Origin: Herbidospora galbida
GTDB lineage: Bacteria; Actinomycetota; Actinomycetes; Streptosporangiales; Streptosporangiaceae
Direction of reading: 5' to 3'
Length of the DNA stretch: 64,000 nucleotides
Assembly (NCBI RefSeq): GCF_005233835.1
Contig: NZ_SZQA01000001.1
Span: 1-64,000, forward strand
The notes beneath the pieces are model-generated. The model searched no databases. It saw only the letters and a program-made list of their open reading frames with translations, and had not been told where the DNA came from. Of the stretch, positions 35,580 through 44,479 are shown piece after piece. Positions within the stretch are counted from its first letter, which is position 1. Each line of letters starts with the position of its first letter. The translations under genes and the position numbers were made by a program.

Positions 35580-36530
35580 TCAGCCTAGCGAGACCTGCTC
35601 GAGAAGTGACTCGGCGAGACGGCGGACGCAGGCGCGCAGTTCGGGCGGAGAGACGACGGTGAAGGGGTGACCCAGGCCCGCCAGCATCGTGGCGGCCCCG
35701 TCGAGGGATTCGGCGCGCATGGTCATCAGGGTCCCGTCCAGAGTCGCGGTGAGCGCGGCGACCGACGGCGGGATCCGGCGCGCGGCTTCGGCGAGCGGAA
35801 CGTGCAGGACGACCTCCACCGTGTGCGCGTAGGGGACGCGGGCCAGTGAGGAGATGACATGCCGGACCGGATCGGCGTCCTCGGGGATGTCGTAGGTCTC
35901 CTCGCCCGCCGTGACCGAGGCGATCCGGTCGACGCGGAAGGTGCGCAGCTGGCCGGAACGATGGTCGTGCCCGGTGACGTACCAGCGTCCGGAATGGAAG
36001 ACCAGGCCGTGACCGTCCAGGTCGCGTTCGGTGTCCTCGCCCTTCCATGAGCGGTAGCGGAGGGTGAGGCGGCGGCGGTCGCGGATCGCGGCGGCGAGCG
36101 TGAGCACCGCCCGGCTCGCCGGAGTCACGCCGGGCCGCGCGGCGAGAGTGAAGTCGAGGGTCTCCTCCAGCGCCCCGACCTCATCGCGCAGCCGCACCGG
36201 CAGGACCCGGAGGATCTTGGCCAGGGCCGCGTCGGCTGCCCCCGCCGCCAGGCCCAGGCGCCGCGCGGCGCGCAGTCCCAGGACGGAGGCCGCGGCTTCG
36301 TCGTCGGTGAGCATCAAGGGCGGCAGCTTGTAGCCGGGCAGCAGCCGGTAACCGCCGTTCCTGCCGCGCTCGGCGACCACCGGGATCCCGAGATCGGCCA
36401 GCCGGGCCGCGTACCGCCGGACGGTCCGCTCGTCGACGCCGAGCCGGTCGGCGAGGTCCCGGCCGCCGAGCCGGTGATGGGTCTGGAGGATCTCCAGCAT
36501 CGCCAGTACGCGGGTGGTCGGGTGTGACAC
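35580..36530 (-). CDS. WYL-domain transcriptional regulator
   Basis: 316 residues. N-terminal winged HTH (RVLAMLEILQTHHRLGGRDL through GVDERTVRRYAARLADLGIPV), then a WYL domain with GRWYVTGHDH and TFRVDRI near residues 175-205, and a WCX-like C-terminus. WYL domains often sense nucleic acids or nucleotides. GTG 36530 follows an AGAGAGA purine run; a TTG at 36545 is the alternative. It diverges from the alpha/beta-hydrolase gene, its likely target. Confidence 0.88.
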   Translation of the reverse strand: MSHPTTRVLAMLEILQTHHRLGGRDLADRLGVDERTVRRYAARLADLGIPVVAERGRNGGYRLLPGYKLPPLMLTDDEAAASVLGLRAARRLGLAAGAADAALAKILRVLPVRLRDEVGALEETLDFTLAARPGVTPASRAVLTLAAAIRDRRRLTLRYRSWKGEDTERDLDGHGLVFHSGRWYVTGHDHRSGQLRTFRVDRIASVTAGEETYDIPEDADPVRHVISSLARVPYAHTVEVVLHVPLAEAARRIPPSVAALTATLDGTLMTMRAESLDGAATMLAGLGHPFTVVSPPELRACVRRLAESLLEQVSLG

Positions 36531-36612
36531 AGGTCTCTCTCTCAATCCGGGCGGATCCTGTCCGGTATCGAGCTTAGTGTCGGCCCGTCACTTGAACGGA
36601 AGGACGCTGACG

Positions 36613-37320
36613 ATGGCGAACTATGTACTGGTCCCCGGCTTCTGGCTCGGCGCCTGGGTGTGGGAGGACGTGGCGCGGGAACTGCGACAGGCCGGGCACG
36701 AGGTGCGGCCGGTGACGCTGGCGGGGCTGGCCGAGCGCGCCGGCGAGCTGTCGGCCCAGGTCGGTGTCGAGACCCATGTGGCCGACATCCTCGCGGCGAT
36801 GCGGGGCCTGGAGGAGGTGGTCCTGGTCGGCCACAGCGGCGCCGGCCTCCCGGTCACCGCGGTGGCCGACCGCCATCCCGAACGGCTCAGCCGGGTCGTC
36901 TACGTCGACACCGCGCCCCTGCCGTCGGGCCTGGCCGTGATCGACTTCAACGACCCGGACACCCAGAAGGCCTGGCGCGCCCAGGCCGGCGACGGGTCCG
37001 CCCTCGACGTGCCGCGGTTCGAGCAGGGCGACGGGCAGTTCGCGGGCCTGACCGAGGAGCACGTGGCGCTGATCCGGGCCAAGGCCACCCCGCAACCCTG
37101 GGGCACGGTGACCCAGTCCGTCCGGCGGCCGGAACCGGTCCCGGCGACCCCCAAGACCATGATCGCCTCCACGATGCCCCTCGCGGCCGTCCGCCGCATG
37201 ATCGACTCGGGCGACCCGCTGTTCGCGCCCCTCGCGGGCCCCGAATGGACCTTCGAGGAACTCCCCACCGGCCACTGGCCGATGCTCTCCCGCCCGGCCG
37301 AACTGGCCGCCCTGCTCTGA
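36613..37320 (+). CDS. Alpha/beta hydrolase
   Basis: 235 residues. Oxyanion region VLVPGFWLGAWVWEDV, nucleophile elbow VLVGHSGAGLP (Ser of GHSGAG), and a C-terminal His in PTGHWPMLSRP. It belongs to the compact esterase/hydroxynitrile-lyase-like group common in actinobacteria. The ribosome site GGAAGGA precedes ATG 36613. Divergent from the WYL regulator; substrate unknown. Confidence 0.88.
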   Translation: MANYVLVPGFWLGAWVWEDVARELRQAGHEVRPVTLAGLAERAGELSAQVGVETHVADILAAMRGLEEVVLVGHSGAGLPVTAVADRHPERLSRVVYVDTAPLPSGLAVIDFNDPDTQKAWRAQAGDGSALDVPRFEQGDGQFAGLTEEHVALIRAKATPQPWGTVTQSVRRPEPVPATPKTMIASTMPLAAVRRMIDSGDPLFAPLAGPEWTFEELPTGHWPMLSRPAELAALL

Positions 37321-37333
37321 CCTGACCACCGGC

Positions 37334-38122
37334 CTAGCGGGACAGGTTCCGGTAGGCCCGCACCGACAGCGGCGCGAAGACCGCCGTGATGAGCAGCGGC
37401 CAGGCCAGCGCCAGTTCGAGAGCGTGCGCGGCCGCCCAGGAGTCGTTGGGCCAGCCGGGGTTGCCGAACAGCTCCCGGGCCGCCGCCGCCGTCGACGACA
37501 GCGGGTTCCAGTCGGCGATCGCGCCCAGCCAGCCCGGCATCGTGGCCGGCGAGGTGAGGGCGTTGGACAGGAAGCCGATCGGCCACACCAGGATCTGCAG
37601 GGCCATCACCGCCTCCGGGTTGCGGATCTTCAGGCCGAGCCAGATGCCCATCCACAGCAGCGCGAAGCGCAGCCACAGCAGCAGCCCCACGGCCGCCAGC
37701 GCGTTCCCCGGGCCGTTGTCGGCGCTCCAGCCGATGGCCAGCCCGCAGACGATCAGCACGGCCAGCGACAGGACCGTGGTGAGCATGTCGGCCGCAGCCC
37801 GGCCCGACACCACGGCCGAGGAGGCCATCGGCAACGACCGGAACCGGTCGGTGACGCCCTTGGTGACGTCGTTGCCGATGGCGGTGAAGGTGCCCTCCAG
37901 CCCGAAGACCATCGTCATCGCGAACATGCCGGGCATCAGGAACTCCCGGTAGTCCCCGCCGGGGACCTCGATGCCGCCGCCCAGCAGGTAGGCGAACAGC
38001 AGCAGCACCATGACGGGGAACAGCAGGCCGGCGATCAGCTGGCCGGGATTGGCGCTCCAGTGGGTGAACTCCCGCCGGGTCACGGTCCAGCCGTCGGCGA
38101 GGGCCCAGGTCAGTCGGTTCAC
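37334..38122 (-). CDS. ABC-2 exporter permease (DrrB-like)
   Basis: 262 residues with six TM helices, including LIAGLLFPVMVLLLFAYLLG. The DrrB-family region is YREFLMPGMFAMTMVFG then DVTKGVTDRFRSLPMASSAV. The GTG start overlaps the ATPase stop (GTGA), so it is the second gene of a DrrAB-type drug exporter operon controlled by the neighbouring TetR. Confidence 0.92.
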   Translation of the reverse strand: MNRLTWALADGWTVTRREFTHWSANPGQLIAGLLFPVMVLLLFAYLLGGGIEVPGGDYREFLMPGMFAMTMVFGLEGTFTAIGNDVTKGVTDRFRSLPMASSAVVSGRAAADMLTTVLSLAVLIVCGLAIGWSADNGPGNALAAVGLLLWLRFALLWMGIWLGLKIRNPEAVMALQILVWPIGFLSNALTSPATMPGWLGAIADWNPLSSTAAAARELFGNPGWPNDSWAAAHALELALAWPLLITAVFAPLSVRAYRNLSR

Positions 38123-39045
38123 GCGGCGCTCCTGGTGAGGTGCAGGAAGACCTCGTCGAGGGTGGGTCTGCGGATCGCGACGTCGTCGGCGGCGATCCCG
38201 TGCGCCCGCAGGTCGTGGACGACCGCCGTCAGCGTCGCCATGCGGTCGGGGGCCGGCGCGCTGACGCGCCGGGTGTCGGGGTCGGTCTCGGCGTCGGGGC
38301 CGAGCAGGGCCGCGGCGGCCGGGAGGTCCGCCGGGTCGTGCACGACGATCTCCACCCGGTCGCCGCCGACGGTCTTCTTCAGCTCCTCCGGGGTGCCCTC
38401 GGCGACCTGGCGGCCCCGGTCGACGACGCTGATCCGGTGGGCGAGCTGGTCGGCCTCCTCCAGGTACTGGGTGGTCAGCAGGACCGTGGTCCCGTCGGCG
38501 ACCAGGGCGCGGACGGCCGCCCACACCTCGGCCCGGCCGCGCGGGTCCAGGCCCGTGGTGGGCTCGTCGAGGAACAGCACCGGCGGCGACAGGATCAGCC
38601 CGGCCGCCAGGTCCAGGCGGCGGCGCATGCCGCCGGAGTAGGCCTTGACCGGCTTGCGGCCGGTGTCGGCCAGGCCGAACCGGTCGAGCAGCTCCCCGGC
38701 CCGGCGGGCGGCGGCCTTGGGGCGAAGGTGGGACAGGCGGCCGAACATCTCCAGGTTGGCCCGCCCCGACAGGACCTCGTCGAGGGCGGCGTGCTGGCCG
38801 ACCAGGCCGATGTGGCGGCGGACCTCGGCGCCGTCGCGGGCCACGTCGAACCCGGCCACCGACGCGGTGCCCTCGTCGGGGCGCAGCAGCGTGGTCAGCA
38901 CCCGGACCGCCGTGGTCTTGCCCGCCCCGTTGGGCCCGAGCAGGCCGTGGACCGTCCCGTGCGGGACGGTCAGGTCGAACCCGTCGAGGGCGGCCCGCGC
39001 GCCGTAGCGCTTGACGAGCCCGTGCGCCTCTATCGTGTACGTCAT
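38119..39045 (-). CDS. ABC exporter ATP-binding protein (DrrA-like, daunorubicin-resistance family)
   Basis: 308 residues. Walker A GPNGAGKTT, signature YSGGMRRRL, Walker B PVLFLDEPTTGLDP, H-loop TTQYLEEADQL (Gln/Tyr variant typical of DrrA), and the DrrA C-terminal domain ending RRPTLDEVFLHLTRS. The ATG at 39045 lies only 2 bp from a palindromic operator, suggesting a very short or absent leader. First gene of the exporter operon. Confidence 0.94.
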   Translation of the reverse strand: MTYTIEAHGLVKRYGARAALDGFDLTVPHGTVHGLLGPNGAGKTTAVRVLTTLLRPDEGTASVAGFDVARDGAEVRRHIGLVGQHAALDEVLSGRANLEMFGRLSHLRPKAAARRAGELLDRFGLADTGRKPVKAYSGGMRRRLDLAAGLILSPPVLFLDEPTTGLDPRGRAEVWAAVRALVADGTTVLLTTQYLEEADQLAHRISVVDRGRQVAEGTPEELKKTVGGDRVEIVVHDPADLPAAAALLGPDAETDPDTRRVSAPAPDRMATLTAVVHDLRAHGIAADDVAIRRPTLDEVFLHLTRSAA

Positions 39046-39046
39046 G

Positions 39047-39073
39047 CCGTACAGCGTACCGTACAGCATACGG
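39047..39073. promoter_or_regulatory. TetR-type operator between exporter and regulator
   Basis: A 27-bp element with outer arms CCGTA and TACGG and inner arms GTAC-C-GTAC. It can also be read as two 12-bp direct repeats CCGTACAGCGTA and CCGTACAGCATA. It lies between the divergent starts (39045 minus, 39104 plus), the expected place for control of both by the TetR protein. Confidence 0.7.
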
Positions 39074-39103
39074 TTAAGCGTCCCGAGTACGCTGAGCGGC
39101 ATC

Positions 39104-39874
39104 ATGACGACCGAATACATCGGACGAGGCGACCCCGCGCGCACGCTGGCGCTGCTGTGGCGCGACCCGTCCCGCGCCCGCGAGCGCGCCCCCCGCAAGG
39201 GCCGCCCCGAACTGACCGCCGACCGGGTCATCGCCGCCGCGATCGAGGTCGCCGACGCCGAGGGCCTGGGCGCCCTGTCCATGCGCAAGGTCGCCGACCA
39301 CCTGGGCGTGGGCACGATGTCGCTCTACACCCACGTCCCCGGCAAGGCCGAACTGATCGACGTCATGCTCGACACCGTCTTCAAGGAGACCTTCACCGAC
39401 GCGCAGGTCCCCCACGGCTGGCGGGCCCGGGTCGAGCGCATCGCCCGCGACAACCTGGCCCTCTACCGCCGCCACCCGTGGATCCTGCAGGTCGCCGCCG
39501 GCCGCCCCCCGCTCGGCCCCGGCACCCTGGGCAAGTACGAGCACGAACTGTCGGCCCTCGACGGCATCGGCCTGACCGACCTGGAGATGGACAACGTCCT
39601 GGCCCTGGTCGGCGCCTACGTGCACGGCGCCGCCCGCGGCGTGGTCGAGTCGGCCCGCGCCGCCCAGGAGACCGGCATGACCGACGAGGAATGGTGGCGC
39701 GCCCACGAGCCGTTCCTCGCCGCCGCCGGCGACTTCTCCGCCTACCCGCTCGCCGGCCGGGTCGGCACCGCCAGCGGCGAGGCCTACAACGCCGCGAGCA
39801 ACCCGGAGGTCGCCTTCGAGTTCGGGCTGGCCCGCCTGCTCGACGGCATCGCCGTCCTCATCGAGGGGCGATAG
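39104..39874 (+). CDS. TetR-family regulator
   Basis: 256 residues. The HTH lies at about residues 30-75 (ELTADRVIAAAIEVADAEGL then LSMRKVADHLGVGTMSLYTH). The C-terminal ligand domain resembles the TetR/ActR class II type (GVVESARAAQETGMTDEEWW). ATG 39104 is chosen; the frame is open upstream, but that would run through the operator. Divergent from the DrrAB-like exporter, which it probably represses until a drug binds. Confidence 0.92.
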   Translation: MTTEYIGRGDPARTLALLWRDPSRARERAPRKGRPELTADRVIAAAIEVADAEGLGALSMRKVADHLGVGTMSLYTHVPGKAELIDVMLDTVFKETFTDAQVPHGWRARVERIARDNLALYRRHPWILQVAAGRPPLGPGTLGKYEHELSALDGIGLTDLEMDNVLALVGAYVHGAARGVVESARAAQETGMTDEEWWRAHEPFLAAAGDFSAYPLAGRVGTASGEAYNAASNPEVAFEFGLARLLDGIAVLIEGR

Positions 39875-39897
39875 GGGCGGCGGTTACGCTGGCCCGC

Positions 39898-40767
39898 ATG
39901 ACCCCAGAACGGCTGGCGCGGTTCGAAGCCAACCGCCGCCGCCTGTTCGGGGTCGCCTACCGGCTGCTCGGCGAGGCGTCCGCGGCCGAAGACGTCGTCC
40001 AGGACGCCTACCTGCGCTGGGAGCGCTGCGACACCGCGGTCTCCCCGGAGGCCTGGCTGACCACGGTGGTCACCCACCTGTGCCTCGACCGGCTCACCTC
40101 CGCGCGGGCGCGGCGCGAGCGCTACGTCGGCACCTGGCTGCCCGAGCCCATCCTCACCGGCGGCCCGCACGACCCGCTGGAGGCGGTGACGCAGCGGGAA
40201 CTGCTGTCGATGGGGATGCTGGTGCTGCTGGAGCGGCTCACCCCGCCCGAACGCGCGGTCTTCGTGCTGCGGGAGGCCTTCGGCCACAGCCACCGCGAGA
40301 TCGCCGAGATCCTTGGGGTCACCGAGCCGCACGCACGGCAGCTCTACCGCCGCGCCCAGCGGCACGTCGCCGAGGAGCGCACGCGCTTCACCCCCTCGCC
40401 CGAGCAGGGTGAGGTGCTGCTGCGCCGCTTCATGGCCGCCACCCTGGCCGGCGACGTGGCCGCGCTGGAGCGGATGCTGGCCGACGACGTCGTCGCCTGG
40501 GCCGACGGCGGCGGCAAGGCGCCGGCCACGCGCGGCCCGGTGACCGGACGCGAGCAGGTCGTGCGCCACCTGCTCGCCCTCACCCGGTACGCCTCCCGCA
40601 TCGGCTTCGAACCGGAGACGGTCAACGGCCAGCCGGCCCTGGCGTTCTACCTCGACGACCGGCTGGCCGGCGTCACCGTCGTCGAGTTCGACCACGACCG
40701 CGTCGTCACCATCCGCGCCGTCGCCAACCCCGACAAGCTCGCCTACGTCGCGAAGCAGAAAATCTGA
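39898..40767 (+). CDS. sigJ: ECF41/SigJ-type RNA polymerase sigma factor
   Basis: 289 residues. Sigma region 2 (FGVAYRLLGEASAAEDVVQD) and region 4 (LTPPERAVFVLREAFGHSHR, then EIAEILGVTEPHARQLYRRA) are followed by a fused SnoaL/NTF2-like domain (about 175-289). That fusion is the hallmark of ECF41, where it acts as a built-in regulator instead of an anti-sigma factor. It lies directly upstream of an oxidoreductase gene, the usual ECF41 target type, with a matching promoter in between. Confidence 0.92.
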   Translation: MTPERLARFEANRRRLFGVAYRLLGEASAAEDVVQDAYLRWERCDTAVSPEAWLTTVVTHLCLDRLTSARARRERYVGTWLPEPILTGGPHDPLEAVTQRELLSMGMLVLLERLTPPERAVFVLREAFGHSHREIAEILGVTEPHARQLYRRAQRHVAEERTRFTPSPEQGEVLLRRFMAATLAGDVAALERMLADDVVAWADGGGKAPATRGPVTGREQVVRHLLALTRYASRIGFEPETVNGQPALAFYLDDRLAGVTVVEFDHDRVVTIRAVANPDKLAYVAKQKI

Positions 40768-40773
40768 CCGCAC

Positions 40774-40800
40774 TGTCACGAACCGGACCCGCATCCCGTT
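40774..40800 (+). promoter_or_regulatory. Candidate ECF41 promoter for the oxidoreductase
   Basis: TGTCACG (40774-40780), then 16 bp, then CGTT (40797-40800). The published ECF41 pattern is TGTCACA-N16-CGTC, so one base differs in each element while the spacing fits exactly. It ends 8 bp before the start at 40809, implying a very short leader. Confidence 0.7.
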
Positions 40801-40808
40801 CATCGCGC

Positions 40809-41945
40809 ATGACGACAACCTCACCCCGCATCGCCGTCCTCGGGGCCGGATACACCGGCCTCACGATCGCCCACCTGCTCGCCCGGCGCACCGCCGCGCA
40901 GGTCACGCTCGTCAACGACCGCGACCGCTTCGTGGAACGCATGCGCAACCACCAGGTCGCCGCCGGCCACACGGTACGCCACCTCCCGCTGCGCGACCTG
41001 CTCAGGGGAAGCGGCGTCCGGCTGGTCGTCGACCGGGTCACCCGCCTCGACACCACCGACAGACGGATCGACCTGGCCGGCGGCGGCGAACCGCTCACCT
41101 ACGACCTGCTCGTGTACGCCCTGGGCAGCCACGCCGACCTGGACGCCGTCCCCGGCGCCGCCGAACACGCCTGCGCGGTGGCCGGCGTCGAGCAGGCCGA
41201 ACGCCTGCGCGACCGGATGGGCGCCGCGGGCACGGTCGCCGTGGTCGGCGCCGGGCCGACCGGCCTGGAGACCGCCGCCGAACTGGCCGAGACCCACCCC
41301 GGCCACACCGTCCGCCTGATCACCGGCGGGGCGCTGGGCCGGGAACTGTCCGAACGCGGCCGCGACCACCTGCGCCGCGCCCTGGACCGCCTCGGCGTCC
41401 AGGTGTGGGAGAACGCCACCGTCGCCAAGGTCGACGCGAACGGCGTGCTGCTGGAGGGCGGCCGCCACCTGGCCGCCGACGCGGTGGCCTGGACCGCCGG
41501 CTTCCGGGTCTCCGGCCTGGCCGCCCAGGCGGGACTCGCCGTCGACGAGCACGGCCGCATGCTCGTCGACGCGACCCTGCGCTCCCGCTCGCACCCCGAG
41601 GTCTACGGCATCGGCGACGCCGCGGCCGCCCTCACCCGCGACGGCCACGTGCTGCGCATGGGCTGCGGACCCGGCGGCCTGGCGGGCGCGTGCGCCTTCC
41701 ACGCGATCACCGCCCGCCTGGCCGGACGCGACCCCGAACCCCTGCGCGTCGAAGCCGACGCCCTGTGCATCGGGCTGGGCGCGCGGGACGGGATCTTCCA
41801 GCCCACCGGCCTGGACGGCACTCCCCGCGGGAGGACGCTTACCGGCCGCCCGGTGGCGTTGATCAAGAAGGCCGTCCTGCGCACCACGGGCCGCTACAAC
41901 CTGCGCCACCCCGGCGTGAGCCTGCTGGCCGCCCGGCAGCGCTGA
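40809..41945 (+). CDS. FAD/NAD(P)-dependent oxidoreductase (NDH-2-like)
   Basis: 378 residues. FAD Rossmann motif IAVLGAGYTGLTIAHLLA at the N-terminus, NAD(P) motif VAVVGAGPTGLETAAEL near residues 140-156, and a second FAD contact VYGIGDAAAALTRDGH. It resembles type II NADH dehydrogenases and ferredoxin-type disulphide-fold reductases; the acceptor is unknown. It is the probable regulon member of the adjacent ECF41 sigma factor. Confidence 0.88.
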   Translation: MTTTSPRIAVLGAGYTGLTIAHLLARRTAAQVTLVNDRDRFVERMRNHQVAAGHTVRHLPLRDLLRGSGVRLVVDRVTRLDTTDRRIDLAGGGEPLTYDLLVYALGSHADLDAVPGAAEHACAVAGVEQAERLRDRMGAAGTVAVVGAGPTGLETAAELAETHPGHTVRLITGGALGRELSERGRDHLRRALDRLGVQVWENATVAKVDANGVLLEGGRHLAADAVAWTAGFRVSGLAAQAGLAVDEHGRMLVDATLRSRSHPEVYGIGDAAAALTRDGHVLRMGCGPGGLAGACAFHAITARLAGRDPEPLRVEADALCIGLGARDGIFQPTGLDGTPRGRTLTGRPVALIKKAVLRTTGRYNLRHPGVSLLAARQR

Positions 41946-41952
41946 CCGGCCC

Positions 41953-43272
41953 TCACCCCCGGCCGGCCGGGACGCGGACCGCCAGCATGACGATGTCGTC
42001 GACGTTCCCGGCGGCCCCCGCCATCTCCTCGGCCAGCTCCTCCAGCAGCCCGGGCAGCGCCCTGTCGGACTGCAGGTCGGCCCGCGCCGACAGGGCGGCG
42101 AGCAGGCGCGCGGTCGCGGCGTCGAGGTCGACGCCCGGCGACTCGATCAGGCCGTCGGTGAACATCACCAGCAGCGTGCCGGGCGTCAGCGGCCGGGACG
42201 ACTCGGTGCGGCGCCCGCGGGCCTCGTGGGATTCCAGGGTCGGGAAGAACATCATGTCGTGCGCGGTGAGCTCCTCGACCCGGCCGCCCGGGTGGACCAG
42301 GATCGGCGGCGGGTGCCCGGCGTTGGTCCAGGTCAGCTCCCAGCCGGTCGGCCCGGGAGTCAGATGGCCGTGGACGAGGCTGCCGGTCGCCTGCGGGAGC
42401 ACCAGCCGGCAGGCGCGCTCCAGCGCCGTGACCGAGGTGGCCGGCCCCCGCCCGAGGTGGTCGATGTCGGCCTGGCGCAGCATGCTGCGCACCTGGCCCA
42501 TCAGCGTCGCGGCCTGCATGTCGTGGCCGGTGATGTCACCCACCGTGATCGCCAGCGGCCGGTGCCCGGCGCCGCCCGGCAGATGCAGGAAGTAGGCGTC
42601 GTACCAGTCGCCGCCGACCAGGTCGGCCGTCATCGCCGGGCGGTAGAGCGCGGCGATCTCCAGGCCGGCCACCTGCGGCAGGTCGGTCAGCATCGCCTGC
42701 TGCAGCTGGTGGGCGACGGTCACCCGCTGGGCGAGCAGCTGGGCGCGCTCGACCGCGCGGGCGGTGTAACCGGCCACCGCCATCAGGACCGCGCGTTCCT
42801 CGATGTCGAGCAAATGGGCCCGGTCCCAGCCGAGCACCAGCACCCCGACCGGGCCCGTCACCCCCGGCAGCGGCACGCACACCGCCGACTTCAGCCCCAG
42901 GTCGGTGAAGGCGGCCAGGGCCGCGTCGCCGTAGCCGTCGCGGAGGGCGACCGGATCGGTGAGCTCGATCATCCGCTCGCGCCGGAACGCCTCGGAGGTC
43001 GGGCCGTGGGGGTCGACGTCGTACTGCCGGGCCGAGGTCTCGACCGTACGGGGGATCTCGTCGTCGATGACCCGGCGCAGCCGCCGGCCCTCGGCCAGCA
43101 CGAGGCTGACGTACACCGGCTCCAGATCGCTCACCACCAGGTTGCGGACGCGCCGGCGGATGTCCACCAGGCTGGTGGTGGCGGCCAGTTCGTCGGCGGT
43201 CCGCAGCAGCAGCTCGGCCCGTGACAGCGCGGCCTGGGCCTGGGTGAGGCGGTCTTGTCCATCCCGTGTCAT
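41953..43272 (-). CDS. GAF-SpoIIE (PP2C) serine phosphatase
   Basis: 439 residues. An N-terminal helical/GAF region (about 1-185, FTDLGLKSAVCVPLPGVTGP) is followed by a SpoIIE/RsbU PP2C domain. Metal-binding Asp residues are in LVGGDWYDAYFL, ITVGDITGHDMQAATLMG, and VMFTDGLIESPG, and NVDDIVMLAVRV closes the domain. Such proteins dephosphorylate anti-anti-sigma factors in partner-switching stress or development pathways. No partner gene adjoins. Confidence 0.92.
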   Translation of the reverse strand: MTRDGQDRLTQAQAALSRAELLLRTADELAATTSLVDIRRRVRNLVVSDLEPVYVSLVLAEGRRLRRVIDDEIPRTVETSARQYDVDPHGPTSEAFRRERMIELTDPVALRDGYGDAALAAFTDLGLKSAVCVPLPGVTGPVGVLVLGWDRAHLLDIEERAVLMAVAGYTARAVERAQLLAQRVTVAHQLQQAMLTDLPQVAGLEIAALYRPAMTADLVGGDWYDAYFLHLPGGAGHRPLAITVGDITGHDMQAATLMGQVRSMLRQADIDHLGRGPATSVTALERACRLVLPQATGSLVHGHLTPGPTGWELTWTNAGHPPPILVHPGGRVEELTAHDMMFFPTLESHEARGRRTESSRPLTPGTLLVMFTDGLIESPGVDLDAATARLLAALSARADLQSDRALPGLLEELAEEMAGAAGNVDDIVMLAVRVPAGRG

Positions 43273-43326
43273 GGCCGACCTCCCGGGTGTGCTCCTTGCC
43301 CTACTCTCCCCTACCCGGAACGGGGA

Positions 43327-44001
43327 TCAGGTTGCCACGCCCATGGCGTGGCCGATGGTCGAGGGCTGGCCGGCCATCGCCAGCATGGCGGCGGCCACGT
43401 CGGCGCGCGGGATCGACAGGCCGCCGCGCAGGTTGCGGTCGGGGGCGGTGCGGTAGCGGCCGGTGCCGGGCTTGTCGGTCAGGCGGGGCGGACGGACGGC
43501 CGTCCAGTCCAGGCCGCTCTCACGCAGCACGTCTTCGGCGGCCGACAGGTCGGCGTACACCGAGGGCATGGCCCTTTTGACGATCGGGGTCAGCACATGG
43601 CGGGCGAACGGGCCCTCGCCCGGGTCGTGTCTGGGGGCGTCGGGGTTGGCCGGGGTGGGGATGGTCGAGACGGGGGCGGCGCTGACGATGATGATCCGGC
43701 GGGCGTGGGCGGCGTGCATGGCCGCCACGATCACGCGGGTCGCGGCCGTCACGACGCCGCGGTCGTGCTTGGGCGAGCGCGGGCCGACGCACGACAGCAC
43801 CGCGTCGGCGCCCTCGCAGGCCAGGATGAGCTCCTTGGTGTCGGGGGCGATGCGCAGGTCGGCGACCATGACGTGGTGGGGGTCGAGCGACAGGCGGGCG
43901 GCGTCGCGCACGACCACGGTGACCTCGTGGCCCGCCTCCATGGCCAGTCTCAGGCATTCGCTGCCCACGCCGCCGGTGGCGCCGAATATCGTGATCTTCA
44001 C
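43327..44001 (-). CDS. NAD(P)H-binding atypical SDR protein
   Basis: 224 residues with the nucleotide-binding motif ITIFGATGGVGSECLRLA at the N-terminus, then VVVRDAARL and DAVLSCVGPRS, as in NmrA/SDR a5-type proteins. Such enzymes reduce quinones or flavins or act as redox sensors. Divergent from a MarR gene with a palindrome between them, so it is a likely MarR target. Confidence 0.88.
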   Translation of the reverse strand: MKITIFGATGGVGSECLRLAMEAGHEVTVVVRDAARLSLDPHHVMVADLRIAPDTKELILACEGADAVLSCVGPRSPKHDRGVVTAATRVIVAAMHAAHARRIIIVSAAPVSTIPTPANPDAPRHDPGEGPFARHVLTPIVKRAMPSVYADLSAAEDVLRESGLDWTAVRPPRLTDKPGTGRYRTAPDRNLRGGLSIPRADVAAAMLAMAGQPSTIGHAMGVAT

Positions 44002-44020
44002 CGATTCCTCCGAAACGCGA

Positions 44021-44041
44021 ATAGTATGAGAGTCGTATTAT
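44021..44041. promoter_or_regulatory. MarR operator candidate
   Basis: ATAGTATGAGAGTCGTATTAT is an imperfect dyad: the arms ATAGTATGA and, read on the other strand, ATAATACGA differ at two positions. It fills the 40-bp divergent region between the NAD(P)-binding gene and the MarR gene and abuts the MarR start. Confidence 0.6.
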
Positions 44042-44479
44042 ATGGTTTCAGTATCTTCTATCCAGGATGCGCTCCGCGCGTTGACCGCCCAGGTGTCGCT
44101 GCTCAACCAGCAGGTGGGCGGGCGGCTCGACCTGCGCCCGGTCGACCGTGACTGCCTCTACCTGATCTCCCGGCACGCCCCCATGACGCCCTCGGCGCTG
44201 GCCAAGGTGACCGGCCTCCACCCGGCGACGACGACCGGCGTGCTCGACCGGCTGGAGAAGGGCGGCTGGATCGCCCGCGAACGCGATCCGCACGACCGCC
44301 GCGCGGTGCTCATCCGCCCGCTCCCCGACCGGGTCCCCGAGATCGTCTCTCTGTACGCCGGCATGACCCGCGCCCTCGACGACATCTGCGCCGGCTACTC
44401 CCCCGAGGAGCGCGCCCTCCTCCTCGGCTTCATCACCCAGGTCACCGATGCCGCTACCACGGCGAAAGATTCCCTATGA
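44042..44479 (+). CDS. MarR-family regulator
   Basis: 145 residues with the winged HTH in the middle: MTPSALAKVTGLHPATTTGVL, then DRLEKGGWIARERDPHDRRA, the standard MarR wing. Flanking helices form the dimer. Divergent from an NAD(P)-binding gene and 32 bp upstream of an alpha/beta-hydrolase gene on the same strand. A 33-bp palindrome overlaps its stop codon. Confidence 0.93.
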   Translation: MVSVSSIQDALRALTAQVSLLNQQVGGRLDLRPVDRDCLYLISRHAPMTPSALAKVTGLHPATTTGVLDRLEKGGWIARERDPHDRRAVLIRPLPDRVPEIVSLYAGMTRALDDICAGYSPEERALLLGFITQVTDAATTAKDSL

